From NCBI GenBank assembly GCA_016938235.1, contig JAFGVA010000012.1, forward strand, positions 1 through 64,000: a stretch of DNA of 64,000 nt, written 5' to 3'. The notes below the pieces were generated by a model that saw only the letters and a program-made list of their open reading frames with translations, ran no database searches and was not told where the DNA came from. The stretch's first letter is position 1. Every line of letters begins with the position of its first letter. Made by a program: the position numbers and the translations under genes. Below, piece after piece: positions 53,920 to 63,342 of this stretch. Origin of the DNA: Bacteroidales bacterium. GTDB lineage: Bacteria; Bacteroidota; Bacteroidia; Bacteroidales; UBA10428.

Positions 53920-55092
53920 TTAATCTACAATTTGCCACTGTGCATTTACATGTGTGGTACCATTGTATTGAGCAAGGGCACTACCATTACTGGTTCTGCC
54001 GTATCCATCGAGTCTCATGTTGGTGCCTCGGTTTTGAATATAATAATAACCAGAACCGGCATCGATGAATTGCCATTGAGCATTTACATGTGTAGTGCTG
54101 TTTGAATATTGGGCACAAGCGCTGCCATTACTGGTTCTGCCATAACCATCAAGTTTCATGTTGGTGCCCTGGTTTACCAGGTAGTAGTAGCCTGAACCGG
54201 CAGAAACTATATTCCAATGTGCATTGCTGGATGATGAATTGTATTGTCCGGCATCAGAGCCATTGCTTGTTCTGCCCATACCATCGATAGATAAACCTGT
54301 TGCCCGGTTTACGAAACGTTTTGTTCCGGAGATGGGGCTGCTTGGTGGAGGAGTTGTGGTACCGCCACTACTGCTTCCACTTTCCCAAACTGTAACGTTA
54401 CAATATCCATTACTGGTACCCCAAGCCTCTGTTAATAATATGGCAGAAGGTGAAATATCGCTTCCAAGACCATATCCTGAAGCTGCCCATGCGTTTGCGT
54501 GGTTAGCGAAAGTAATGGTGTGGTTGGCACCGGTCGAATTCTGTGATGTTCTGGTGCTGTATATCTGCCTGAAGCTTTGAGTACCATCGATAGAAGGTGC
54601 ATTTGACCTCCACGATGTATATACATTGTATGTACCGCCGTCGCTTGTAATGGTGCGAAGAATGCCTCCGTCAGCAGGCCTGGTTGCGCCCCATTTTTCG
54701 TTTACATAATACTCCATTAGAGGATTTCTGGTCCATCCATAATAGGCCATGGAACCACCGCCGCCATTAAGACTAAAAGAGCCGCAATTGTAGCCAACTA
54801 CCCTGGTTCTTGATCCGGAACTCCAGCCTTTGCCGCATGTAAAGTTACCATTCATGTTCCAGGATACACTGTAATTACCTCCTGAGCCATTGGTATAATT
54901 TACTGAACCAGAAAGGCCATCACTTTTCCAAAGAGACCAGAAGTAGCCGTCGTGTGTGCCAGACTCGTAAGTTTTTAATTGAAGTTCAGGAACACCTTCA
55001 AGTAGATCCTCTTTTTCGCAACTAGACAGAAATGATGCAAATAAAAATACCAGCATCATAATTAAGGTTGAGTGAGTAAAACGATTGTTCAT
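53920..55092 (-). CDS. GH11 endo-1,4-beta-xylanase with beta-trefoil lectin module
   Basis: 390 residues, SPII signal (LVFLFASFLSSC) followed by acidic EKEDL, a possible surface-export signal. GH11 jelly roll (about 40-240): GYFWSLWKSDGLSGSVNYTN, GGNYSVSWNMNGNFTCGKGW, nucleophile Glu in NPLMEYYV, YTSWRSNAPSIDGTQSFRQI, NHTITFANHANAWAASGYGL, acid/base Glu in LLTEAWGTSNGYCNVTVW. A Ser/Thr/Pro linker (GGTTTPPPSSPISG) follows, then three ricin-B-like repeats (about 258-390), each with NxGTNMKLDGYGRTSNGS-type sequence. The last two are very alike. Probably a surface xylanase. Next to HTCS2; operator-like repeats lie upstream at 55197-55228. Confidence 0.93.
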   Translation of the reverse strand: MNNRFTHSTLIMMLVFLFASFLSSCEKEDLLEGVPELQLKTYESGTHDGYFWSLWKSDGLSGSVNYTNGSGGNYSVSWNMNGNFTCGKGWSSGSRTRVVGYNCGSFSLNGGGGSMAYYGWTRNPLMEYYVNEKWGATRPADGGILRTITSDGGTYNVYTSWRSNAPSIDGTQSFRQIYSTRTSQNSTGANHTITFANHANAWAASGYGLGSDISPSAILLTEAWGTSNGYCNVTVWESGSSSGGTTTPPPSSPISGTKRFVNRATGLSIDGMGRTSNGSDAGQYNSSSSNAHWNIVSAGSGYYYLVNQGTNMKLDGYGRTSNGSACAQYSNSTTHVNAQWQFIDAGSGYYYIQNRGTNMRLDGYGRTSNGSALAQYNGTTHVNAQWQIVD

Positions 55093-55196
55093 AATGTAGA
55101 AATTTTTGTTTGTAATAGTGTTTTTAAAAACTAGTTAGGTTAATCGTATTTTAGATTGATGGCGAAATGTAAGATGAGAAAACAAGGATTTCGTGG

Positions 55197-55228
55197 AAAA
55201 TTATCCCGAAAAACTGAAAAATTGTCCC
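55197..55228 (-). promoter_or_regulatory. Direct repeat with 21-bp step, likely HTCS2 operator
   Basis: The core AAAATTATCCC (55197-55207) recurs as AAAATTGTCCC (55218-55228), 21 bases apart. It lies about 105-136 bases upstream of the GH11 start and just below the 3' end of HTCS2. Same step as the repeats upstream of susC. The rest of the 224-base gap (55093-55316) shows no gene. Confidence 0.55.
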
Positions 55229-55316
55229 AATTTGAACTATTTGGATGATGATAAATTGTTCAAATGTAAACTCCGGGCTGAACAAAGCTGGAATAAAACT
55301 CATAACTAAGGATGAA

Positions 55317-58300
55317 TTATTTCTCCAATGATTTTTGAAAACTTTTCGGAGAAATATTATACTGTTCTTTAAATACCTTACTAAAATAACCCGGATCTGC
55401 AAATCCGCAATCGTATGCAATTTCGCTAATTGTATGGCTGTTTCCTTTTAAGAGCTCTTTTGCTTTTTTTAATCGGTAATTTTTAATCAGATCATTAATG
55501 GGCTGGTTCGATAATGATTTGAATTTTCTGTAAAACACACTTCGGCTCATACCAATATCATCAATAATAACATTCATATTAAATTCCTGATTCTGGTAGT
55601 TTTGTTCAATTATTGAAATAATTTTTTCAATAAAATCTTTGTCCAGTTCATTTACACCTAAACTGCCATCAACTATTCCATCGGAACCTATAAAATGTGT
55701 TTTTAGTTGTTCGCGTTGTTTTAATAAATTTCGAATTCTGGATCTCAGGAGATCTTCATCAAACGGCTTATAAATGTATTCATCAGCACCAATATCAAAA
55801 CCTGCTATGCGATTTTCGGTAGTGGCTTTGGCTGTAAGAAGTATTACAGGTATATGCGAAAACCGGATATCTGTTTTTATTTTTTTGCATAACTCAAAAC
55901 CATCCATTTCCGGCATCATTACATCACTAATGATAATATCCGGTAAGATTTCAAGAATTTTGTCCATTCCTTTCAAAGGATTGGTTTCGGTAGTTACATT
56001 GTAGTTATCTTTTAACAGCGTTTCGAGGTATGAACAGATATCGTTGTTGTCATCAATAATTAAGATGGAATATTCATGAGCAATGGCCTGAGGGATGAAC
56101 TGAGTTTTTGCTTCAGTTTCTGCGAATTTATTTTCAACAATCAATTCTTTTTGAAGGGCTGAACTCTGATATTTTTCAATGGGTATCAAAATTTTGAATT
56201 TCGAACCTTTCCCGGGCTTGCTTTTAACAGATATGCTACCTCCATGCAGCTCGATAAGTTTTTTTGTTAAATGAAGTCCTATTCCTGTTCCAACGGTACG
56301 ATTTGATAATTCATTGGAAGTAAAAAACAGGTCAAAAATCTTATCAATATTACCTTTTGATATTCCATAGCCGGTATCGTTTATTATAATTTTCAATAAA
56401 TCGTTATTTCCCGGCTGGGTATTTTCAATAGCTATTTTAAGTTTTATTGTACCTCCCTCAGGAGTGTATTTAATGGCATTTGAGGTAATATTCGAGATTA
56501 TTTTCTGAATTTTATCTTCGTCAACATCGATGATTAACTTATGAACAGGGGAATTGAAAACCAGATTAATACGTCTTTGCTCAGCCAAATCGTTGAAATT
56601 AAAAAAGGTATTATGTACGATTTCAATAACATCAGTTTTTTTAAGATTAAGTTCAACTTTATCGCTTTCGATTCTGCGAAAATCAAGTATTTGATCCACT
56701 AATGCGATTAAACGGGTAACATTATTTTTAATTAAATGCAGTTCTTTCCTGGCATAATCGGCTTGTAATAATCTGTTTACAGGCCCCGATATGAGTGTTA
56801 AGGGAGTTCGAAGCTCATGCGATATATTTGTAAAGAACTGGAATTTCAGGTTGTTTAATTCCTCACTTTTTTGATTTTCAATGTGTTCAAGCCATAATTT
56901 GTTTTTATCTGTGGTCGAAATAATCGTGTATTTTCTAAAAAAGTATAAGGCAATTAATCCTAATAATATATATATAGCTTTGGCAAGCGTTGTTTGCCAC
57001 CAGGCAGGTAAAATATTAATTGTTAATTCTTTTCCTGTTTCATTCCATATGCCATCGTTATTTGTTGCTCTGACCCTGAATATATATTTACCCGGATCGA
57101 GATTTGTATAAGTTGCTATACGTTTTGAACCAATGTAATTCCAGTCTTTATCAAATCCTTCTAACTTATATGCATACTCATTTTTCTCAGGGGAAATAAA
57201 GTTTAATGCGGCATATTCAATACTAAATACAGCATGTTTTCTTGTGAGGTTTACTTTATTGGCCATATTAATATGGCGTTGAAGGGGTGAATCTTTGGCT
57301 CCGGTGGTAATTGATTTATTAGATATTAAAAAGTCAGTAAATACAATTTCCGGTGCAAAAGGGTTTTCTTTAATCTTATCCGGATAAAATGCATTAAACC
57401 CATTAGAGCCCCCTATGTATATAATCCCATCTTTCCCTTTAAAAATCGAACGATCGGTAAATTCGTTTCCCTGAAGCCCATCTGTTATATCATAATTTAT
57501 AAATCGAAGGCTATCGGGGATATTTATTGCATCAATGAATTTAGATAAGCCATTATTTGTAGTTAACCATAAATTACCTTCATCGTCTTCACAAATTGCT
57601 TTAATAGAGTTGTTTGGCAATCCGTTTTTTACCTGGTAACATGAAAATGAACTGTCATCTCTGTGATAAAGATTTAAACCGTTGTTTGTACCCAACCAGA
57701 TATTCTGCTTACTGTCTTCGAAAATATCTGTAATTCCGTTATAACTAATACTGCCTGTGTTTTGTGGATTGTTTTTGAAAACCCTGAATTTTCCTGTTTT
57801 TCTGTCAAAGAGCGTGAGGGCTTCAGTAGTTGCAATCCAGAGTTCGTCATTAATGCTTTCATGAACTTCGCAAAGCCAATCTGTCGGAAGGCTGTTTCTG
57901 CCTGCTTTGTATTTATACCTTGTGAATTTACGGGTTTTATAATCGAAAGAATTTAACCCACCCAGCATGGACGCAATCCATATTAAGCCATTTTTATCTT
58001 CGGTTATTCCATAAATATTATTTCCTCCAATGCTGGCAGAATCGTTCTCATTAAACTGGTATCGTGTAAATTTTCCGGTTTTTTCGTTAAACAGGTTCAA
58101 TCCTCCTCCCCAGGTGCCAATCCACATTGATCCCCTGCTATCCCTGAAAATTGCCCACACGGCATTTGATCCAATTGAATGATCATCGTTGAAATCGTGC
58201 GTATAATGCAGGTATGTATCTGTTTTTATATCCCAGATATTTAATCCTTCCTCGGTTCCAATCCATAATTTATTTTCTTCTTCATACAAAACATTTACAT

Positions 58301-59408
58301 GATTATTATTCAAACTGTTAGGGGTGTTTGGATTTTGTTTGACATGTATAAATTTCTGCGATAAACTGTTGTAGTAATTAAGCCCTCCATCGTATACACC
58401 TAACCAGATTGTATTTTGGTTATCCCTGTAAATTGTATGAATGGAGTTATTGGATAAACTCGAATTATCGTTCGGATTATGCATGAAATAATGAAAGTTG
58501 CAGCGGGTTCTGTCAAAATTTTTTAAATCAATAATATTCAACCCGCCATTTTCTGTGCCTATCCACAATTGTTTGTCATTATCTTCCAAAAGTGCATAAA
58601 CTGCCCCCTGGCTAACACTTTTCTTATTAAAGGGGTCGGGTTTATATTGGTAAAATGCCGGGCTTAATGGGTTGCCCTCGGGATATTCCATTATAAACAA
58701 ACCCTGTTTACTTGTTCCAAGCCATATTCTTCCATCACTATCCTGAAATATTTTTTGTATGTTGTTTTCACCCGAATTTTCTTCGTCTCCGGGCAATTTT
58801 ATGGTATGGAATGAATAATCGGAGGTATCAAAAAGCAGGAGTCCGTTAAGCGTGGCTAACCAACAATTATTTTTATTATCTATAAAAATATCCATGACAT
58901 ACGAGTCACTATAAACCTGTTTTGCCGAAAGATCTTCTGGATTCATTACAAATAACCCTACAGGTGTTCCAACCAATTGTACGCCCTTTTCATATTCATA
59001 AACACAATCAACATAGGTTTGTATGGCAGTAGTAGGTATGAATTCATCCGTATCCCTGTTATAACTATTTAAACCTACCTGGGTACCTACCCAAAGTTTA
59101 CCTTTGGAATCTTCGTAAATTGTATTAATGTTGTTATGATTCAGACTGTTTTTTTGGGATGAACTATGCCTGTATATTTTAAAAGTATATCCATCGTATT
59201 TATTTAAACCATCGCTGGTTCCGAACCACAAAAAACCGTATTTATCCTGATAGATGCATTTCACCCAACTCCGGGAGAGTCCGTCCTGCACCGAAAGATG
59301 TTTAAACTCGATGGATTGAATTTGAGAAAATACATTTTGACCCGGAAATGACAACCGGATAATCAGAATAACCAAAAAAAACAATTTTATGCCTTTGTAT
59401 TTCAACAT
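55317..59408 (-). CDS. Hybrid two-component system regulator (HTCS2)
   Basis: 1363 residues, same architecture as HTCS1: signal (LIIRLSFPGQNVFSQ); Reg_prop propellers (about 30-690; LSVQDGLSRSWVKCIYQDKY, LRDSRGSMWIGTWGGGLNLF-type blades); Y_Y_Y (about 725-795, DPGKYIFRVRATNNDG); TM (AIYILLGLIALYFFRKY); HisKA with NISHELRTPLTLIS; HATPase (NITSNAIKYTP, GTGIGLHLTK); receiver (ILIIDDNNDICSYL, phospho-Asp in IISDVMMPEMDG); AraC HTH (GMSRSVFYRKFKSLSNQPIN, ISEIAYDCGFADPGYFSKVF). Located directly upstream of GH11 in the same direction, so a xylan-derived signal is plausible. Confidence 0.97.
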   Translation of the reverse strand: MLKYKGIKLFFLVILIIRLSFPGQNVFSQIQSIEFKHLSVQDGLSRSWVKCIYQDKYGFLWFGTSDGLNKYDGYTFKIYRHSSSQKNSLNHNNINTIYEDSKGKLWVGTQVGLNSYNRDTDEFIPTTAIQTYVDCVYEYEKGVQLVGTPVGLFVMNPEDLSAKQVYSDSYVMDIFIDNKNNCWLATLNGLLLFDTSDYSFHTIKLPGDEENSGENNIQKIFQDSDGRIWLGTSKQGLFIMEYPEGNPLSPAFYQYKPDPFNKKSVSQGAVYALLEDNDKQLWIGTENGGLNIIDLKNFDRTRCNFHYFMHNPNDNSSLSNNSIHTIYRDNQNTIWLGVYDGGLNYYNSLSQKFIHVKQNPNTPNSLNNNHVNVLYEEENKLWIGTEEGLNIWDIKTDTYLHYTHDFNDDHSIGSNAVWAIFRDSRGSMWIGTWGGGLNLFNEKTGKFTRYQFNENDSASIGGNNIYGITEDKNGLIWIASMLGGLNSFDYKTRKFTRYKYKAGRNSLPTDWLCEVHESINDELWIATTEALTLFDRKTGKFRVFKNNPQNTGSISYNGITDIFEDSKQNIWLGTNNGLNLYHRDDSSFSCYQVKNGLPNNSIKAICEDDEGNLWLTTNNGLSKFIDAINIPDSLRFINYDITDGLQGNEFTDRSIFKGKDGIIYIGGSNGFNAFYPDKIKENPFAPEIVFTDFLISNKSITTGAKDSPLQRHINMANKVNLTRKHAVFSIEYAALNFISPEKNEYAYKLEGFDKDWNYIGSKRIATYTNLDPGKYIFRVRATNNDGIWNETGKELTINILPAWWQTTLAKAIYILLGLIALYFFRKYTIISTTDKNKLWLEHIENQKSEELNNLKFQFFTNISHELRTPLTLISGPVNRLLQADYARKELHLIKNNVTRLIALVDQILDFRRIESDKVELNLKKTDVIEIVHNTFFNFNDLAEQRRINLVFNSPVHKLIIDVDEDKIQKIISNITSNAIKYTPEGGTIKLKIAIENTQPGNNDLLKIIINDTGYGISKGNIDKIFDLFFTSNELSNRTVGTGIGLHLTKKLIELHGGSISVKSKPGKGSKFKILIPIEKYQSSALQKELIVENKFAETEAKTQFIPQAIAHEYSILIIDDNNDICSYLETLLKDNYNVTTETNPLKGMDKILEILPDIIISDVMMPEMDGFELCKKIKTDIRFSHIPVILLTAKATTENRIAGFDIGADEYIYKPFDEDLLRSRIRNLLKQREQLKTHFIGSDGIVDGSLGVNELDKDFIEKIISIIEQNYQNQEFNMNVIIDDIGMSRSVFYRKFKSLSNQPINDLIKNYRLKKAKELLKGNSHTISEIAYDCGFADPGYFSKVFKEQYNISPKSFQKSLEK

Positions 59409-60251
59409 AAATGGGGTTAGGGATTACCGTTAAGTTTAACATTATACTGTTCAATAACAATAAAGTTTCATAAAAACCGGAAAGAAAACCAGCCGGCTTT
59501 TTTTGCAGCATACCTCTTGCAAAGTAGTTTATTTCAACCGGAATTCAAATGGTTTTTTAATAGCTATAATATATTTAGTTTTTCGAATTATAAATTTCTA
59601 AATCAAAATTCCTAAGTTGTAGTATGTTCTCCTTCCGGATAATCTCCTGTGGGTTCGAACCTGAATATGTATGTGCATAAAAAACTCAGGAATATAGTAT
59701 TCAGCTTTAGTGAAGTAATTGAAAAGCTTATTGATATTCCTATAAAATAAATATCCTGTTCGAGCCTGTATGGTAACTTAAAAGACTTTTGCATTCATAA
59801 ACATAGCTTGTGGCCAACTCAAAAACATAATCTTCCGCCAAATTGTAGTTTAGTACAACTCCTTTTCAGGATTACACTATCAAAAAGACAAATTTTTTCA
59901 TCAACTTACTCTTTTTTATAGTCTCTTTTCAGCATATTCCGACTATAAGAAAAAAAGTATTTTCGCCATAATTATGTTTTTTGATTAGTATTCATTCTTA
60001 AATTATCGAGATTTCAAACCTGCGGTTTTACCTTCTGCTTTCATCATCGAATATACATAAACTGCTTTCGTCTAAAATAGCTTTGCTATAACTCTAAGTT
60101 ACTCTTTTAAAATACGATAGAAACTTTATTATTACTGATTCTTCTTTTTTTTAATCAGATTTTCATTTTTTTTCTGCTGAAGTGAAGGGTTTTTATACTT
60201 AAGAACATCTTATTTCTGAATTCTTGATCTTATTGAATCAAAAGAAAGTTT
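59409..60251. other. 843-base gap without a recognisable gene
   Basis: No convincing gene in either strand. It must contain divergent promoters for HTCS2 and the plus-strand gene at 60252. An imperfect hairpin (TATAGTC 59917-59923 with GACTATA 59941-59947, flanked by T and A runs) is the only visible structure. A 60-codon minus-strand frame at 59612-59794 is not supported. Confidence 0.5.
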
Positions 60252-61095
60252 ATGAAACTTTATTCATTTTCAAAAATTACTCTTGCAATAGCAACACTTA
60301 TTATGTTGTTACATGCAAATAATATATACTCACAAATTGTTTTTCCATCGCAATCAACATACAAATACCTTAGAGGAAATGAAGCTCAAAGTCTGGGCAC
60401 CAATTGGGTGAACCCAGACTTTGATGATTCATTCTGGGATGAAGGATCAGCTCCATTCAGGTATGGCGATGGTGAGGGTGGTTCTGAACTTTCCGATATG
60501 AATGGTAATTATTCAACCTTGTTTCTACGTTCAAAATTCGAAGTAAATAATCTCGAAAATATTACAAATACCATAATCGCCATGGACTGGGATGACGGGT
60601 TTGCACTATGGATAAATGGTGTTGAAGTCCTCAGCCAGCAGCGACCTGAAACCATAACTTACGATGCCTTGTCTTCAGGTCAGCACGAATCAGGAACCAG
60701 TGAACTTTTTACCATAGACGTTGAAGACTTAAACCTTATTGAAGGTGAGAATACCCTGGCTGTATTTGCATGTAATACATCCTTGAGTGGCAGTTCCGAC
60801 TTCTATATAGACCTTAGCATATCGGCTGTCGCACAACTTTCCAATGTTTTGGATTATGTTGAAATTAGCATCAGTCACAATTCGGGATTTTATGGTTCAG
60901 CTTAATGGCTCTTCCGGTGAAGAATACGAGTTGCATCTTTATGATATAAGCGGATCGCTTGTTTATTCTCAATCTGTAATTGAAACAACTACAATTTCAT
61001 TATCAGAATTGAATATACCCGGAGGAATATATATGATAAAACTAAATACTGAGGTTAGTACAATTAGTAAGAAAATAGTTTATATGCCACAATAA
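60252..61095 (+). pseudogene. T9SS jelly-roll protein gene with a frameshift
   Basis: The first frame (60252-60905, 217 residues) has a signal peptide and a jelly-roll domain: NPDFDDSFWDEGSAPFRYGD and DWDDGFALWINGVEVLSQQR, like modules that adorn secreted hydrolases. It stops shortly after HNSGFYGSA. The +1 frame carries on in place: VQLNGSSGEEYELHLYDISG through IPGGIYMIKLNT, a T9SS type A sorting domain ending at 61095. Removing one T from the TTTT at 60888-60891 restores a single 280-residue frame. Either a real inactivating mutation, a phase-variable T run or a sequence error. Confidence 0.75.
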
Positions 61096-61131
61096 AAGTG
61101 CCTGATTAAACTATTCCCGGCTAAAACGATG

Positions 61132-61165
61132 GAGGTTGTCAGATTACTTTGACAGCCTCTTTTTT
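61132..61165 (+). terminator. Terminator after the T9SS jelly-roll gene
   Basis: Stem GAGGTTGTCA (61132-61141) with TGACAGCCTC (61150-61159), one G-T pair, followed by TTTTTT. It lies 36 bases after the plus-strand stop. Confidence 0.75.
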
Positions 61166-61262
61166 ATGTAACTTCAAGATAGTAATTCGAAATATACTTT
61201 ATTCGAAATGATAAGTGACCTGTCGAACCAGCCTTTAATATATTTTAAGTAACCCAACAACA

Positions 61263-62900
61263 CTATTTATATTCATAAAGTGTAAATCTTTGAATACAAA
61301 CATCATCAACAAATGAGCGAATGTGGCGTCCCTGGTGTGTCTGATCGCCATTAAGGTGCTGATAAACTACCCAGTTGCCATCTATAAAATTACCCCGATC
61401 TGTTTTAAGAATCCCTACCCTTTCGTTTGGTTTCTTAAGGTTTTTCATGGTTAATGTCACCCCGAAACCCGCATAATAAAATTCGTTCTTTCCGGTTTGA
61501 ATTACAATTGCACCGGCAGGTTCCCATTCTTCTGATTTTGAGTTAGGTTCCCAACCCAGGTTAAAAGTGTGCGCAGCTTTAAATTCATAATCGCCAAGTG
61601 TAAAAGTAACCTCATTAACATCTTTGTCAAGAAGAACTCCCTCCACTTTGTTTTGGCCCCTGCTTTTGTCGAGCAAGGGTTTGATTTGATAAATAATGTT
61701 GTATACCTGAGAAAGCTTTTCTTCTTTTGGAGAAAATGGATTACCGGGCATTTGCTCTATCGAGAAGGGCGAAAAGCCTAATGCTTCATAATGGCCAAAT
61801 GCAAATAAAGCTTTTGCGGCTACCGAATTATCGAATTTATGCTCGGGAATAAACAAAGGATTTCCTTGTCTTGTATACAAATCGTTCCAAAGTTTAAAGT
61901 CAGGATTATAAAAATCAGGGGAGTAAAAATCGATATTTGGTGAGGCAGCTTTCCAGATATCGAGTACATGCGGAAGCGGTCCTGCACTTGGATATTCGCC
62001 AGGCTTTCTTCCCGGTGCGTTTAAGGCAGCATTGACATAAGCAGGAAGGTTGTATTCGGCTTTACCGGCGGCACATATTTTATCGGTATATAGCGCAAAA
62101 TAATAAGCCATAAAAATTTCGTCTGTATGCAATCCCTTTCCAAAGACATCTTCCCAGTTGCCTGAGGTTTTATAACCGTTTGCTCCCCATATTTCAATGG
62201 TCTCCGGATTTAATTTTTCCTTATTATTTTGAAGGTAATTAATAAGGTCGGCTGGAACGTTTTCAGAAAATTTCTTGTTTGCTGCATCTGAGTAATCCCT
62301 GGCCGAAGGCAACATACCAATCTCGTTTTCAGGCTGCATAAGAATAACTGTCTGGTTTTCTTTATCAAATTCACCTAAATGCCTTAATAAATGTTTGTAT
62401 GCTTCTAAATCTGCATTGAGATTATTGTCTGAGAAAGCACTAAGTATCTCCTGGCTAATGCCTGATTCACTTTTCGAACGTGGAAATCTTTCCTGATCAA
62501 GTTTTACCCAGCCGGGAGCATGGCTCGACATGCTGTTTTTCCATGAACCAAACCACAAAAACACGAGTTTAAAATCGTATGCTCTTGCCTTAAGAATCAG
62601 CTCATCAACTAATCTGTAATCAAACTTACCTTCTTCGGGCTCCAGTAATTCCCAATAGACGGGTGTCAGAATGGTATTAATATTTAGTTGCTTAAGCCTT
62701 GACCATACCGGCTCCATTGATTCTAAGGTACTTGCAGTTGAATTCCCCAGCTCACCACCAAGCATTAAAAATGGCTCACCCTTTACAATTAATTCAAACC
62801 TATCGCCTACTTTATTCAAATGAGGAATATCTTTTTGTGCCACTAATAAATCCGAATGAAGAATAAAAGCTAAGAATATTAAAGCATAAAATTTTTTCAT
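61263..62900 (-). CDS. GH35-like beta-galactosidase with DUF5597 C-terminus
   Basis: 545 residues from ATG 62900 (MKKFYALIFLAFILHSDLLV signal); a start at 62918 adds six residues. TIM barrel: FELIVKGEPFLMLGGELGNS, LKQLNINTILTPVYWELLEP, FKLVFLWFGSWKNS, acid/base Glu in LMQPENEIG, nucleophile Glu in PLFIPEHKF. The C-terminal beta region (about 440-545) matches DUF5597, the usual companion of this GH35-like subgroup. It probably removes beta-galactose (or a related sugar) from pectin side chains or arabinogalactan. It stands alone between two unrelated genes. Confidence 0.85.
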   Translation of the reverse strand: MKKFYALIFLAFILHSDLLVAQKDIPHLNKVGDRFELIVKGEPFLMLGGELGNSTASTLESMEPVWSRLKQLNINTILTPVYWELLEPEEGKFDYRLVDELILKARAYDFKLVFLWFGSWKNSMSSHAPGWVKLDQERFPRSKSESGISQEILSAFSDNNLNADLEAYKHLLRHLGEFDKENQTVILMQPENEIGMLPSARDYSDAANKKFSENVPADLINYLQNNKEKLNPETIEIWGANGYKTSGNWEDVFGKGLHTDEIFMAYYFALYTDKICAAGKAEYNLPAYVNAALNAPGRKPGEYPSAGPLPHVLDIWKAASPNIDFYSPDFYNPDFKLWNDLYTRQGNPLFIPEHKFDNSVAAKALFAFGHYEALGFSPFSIEQMPGNPFSPKEEKLSQVYNIIYQIKPLLDKSRGQNKVEGVLLDKDVNEVTFTLGDYEFKAAHTFNLGWEPNSKSEEWEPAGAIVIQTGKNEFYYAGFGVTLTMKNLKKPNERVGILKTDRGNFIDGNWVVYQHLNGDQTHQGRHIRSFVDDVCIQRFTLYEYK

Positions 62901-63099
62901 AGAACTATGCATTTTCACTATACCAGCACTTATAAATACAGGTAATGAATTTTTGTTTTAAAGTTAGATATCATTGATTTATTTGCAAGTCTCCAAACTA
63001 CAATCTTTCCAGTCTATGGGTGCACATTCTCCGTTGATTAATCTTTTTATGCGCTTTTTTAAGATAAAATTATTCAAAATTATAATATTACTTTAACAC

Positions 63100-63225
63100 T
63101 TATGCAATTACTTCATTGGGGTTTTCAATTTTAGCTCTTTCTGATGAATTTAGCTTTAGATCTTCAGCAATTTTGAAAGGTGTGGGTTTGAGTACAGCAA
63201 AATAAGCAATTACAAAACCGGCCAT
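63100..63225 (-). other. Possible small membrane ORF or C-terminal remnant
   Basis: From ATG 63223-63225 the peptide is MAGFVIAYFAVLKPTPFKIA plus EDLKLNSSERAKIENPNEVI and A (41 residues). The same frame is open further up to about 63312 and adds hydrophobic residues (AFIAIIVYLLTADLAFII), but without a start codon and crossing the terminator. The hydrophobic stretch followed by a charged tail looks like coding DNA, either a micro-gene or the tail of a lost membrane protein. I recognise no family. Confidence 0.35.
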
Positions 63226-63271
63226 TATAATAAACGCTAAATCTGCTGTTAACAGATAAACAATAATTGCA

Positions 63272-63306
63272 ATAAAAGCGCCGGTATCTTTGAACGATAT
63301 CGGCGC
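63272..63306 (-). terminator. Terminator after the chemotaxis receptor gene
   Basis: Stem GCGCCGGTATC (63278-63288) with GATATCGGCGC (63296-63306), one G-T pair, 7-base loop, and TTTTATT following on the minus strand. It lies 36 bases after the MCP stop. Confidence 0.8.
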
Positions 63307-63342
63307 AAACCCTTAACATATTGAATCTTAATGTTAAATATT

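Larger units (their letters stand above)
62901..63342. other. Gap with terminator and a membrane-protein-like fragment
   Basis: 442 bases. The part near 62901 presumably has the GH35 promoter. A short frame at 63100-63225 and the MCP terminator at 63272-63306 are listed separately. Nothing else recognised. Confidence 0.5.

Noticed and set aside
53930-54300. CRISPR-like repeats
   Set aside because: The repeated DNA encodes in-frame lectin repeats of the GH11 protein; no regular spacer structure. No CRISPR array, tRNA or rRNA was recognised anywhere in the window.
55151-55420. 89-codon minus-strand frame across the HTCS2 3' end
   Set aside because: It overlaps the AraC domain of HTCS2 in another frame and runs into the operator-like repeats.
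59612-59794. 60-codon minus-strand frame in the large gap
   Set aside because: No signal, domain or neighbour support; hydrophobic A/T-rich composition is expected by chance here.
59917-59947. Terminator or riboswitch in the 843-base gap
   Set aside because: Only a short A/T-rich stem with a 17-base loop and no flanking gene end; not enough to name a function.
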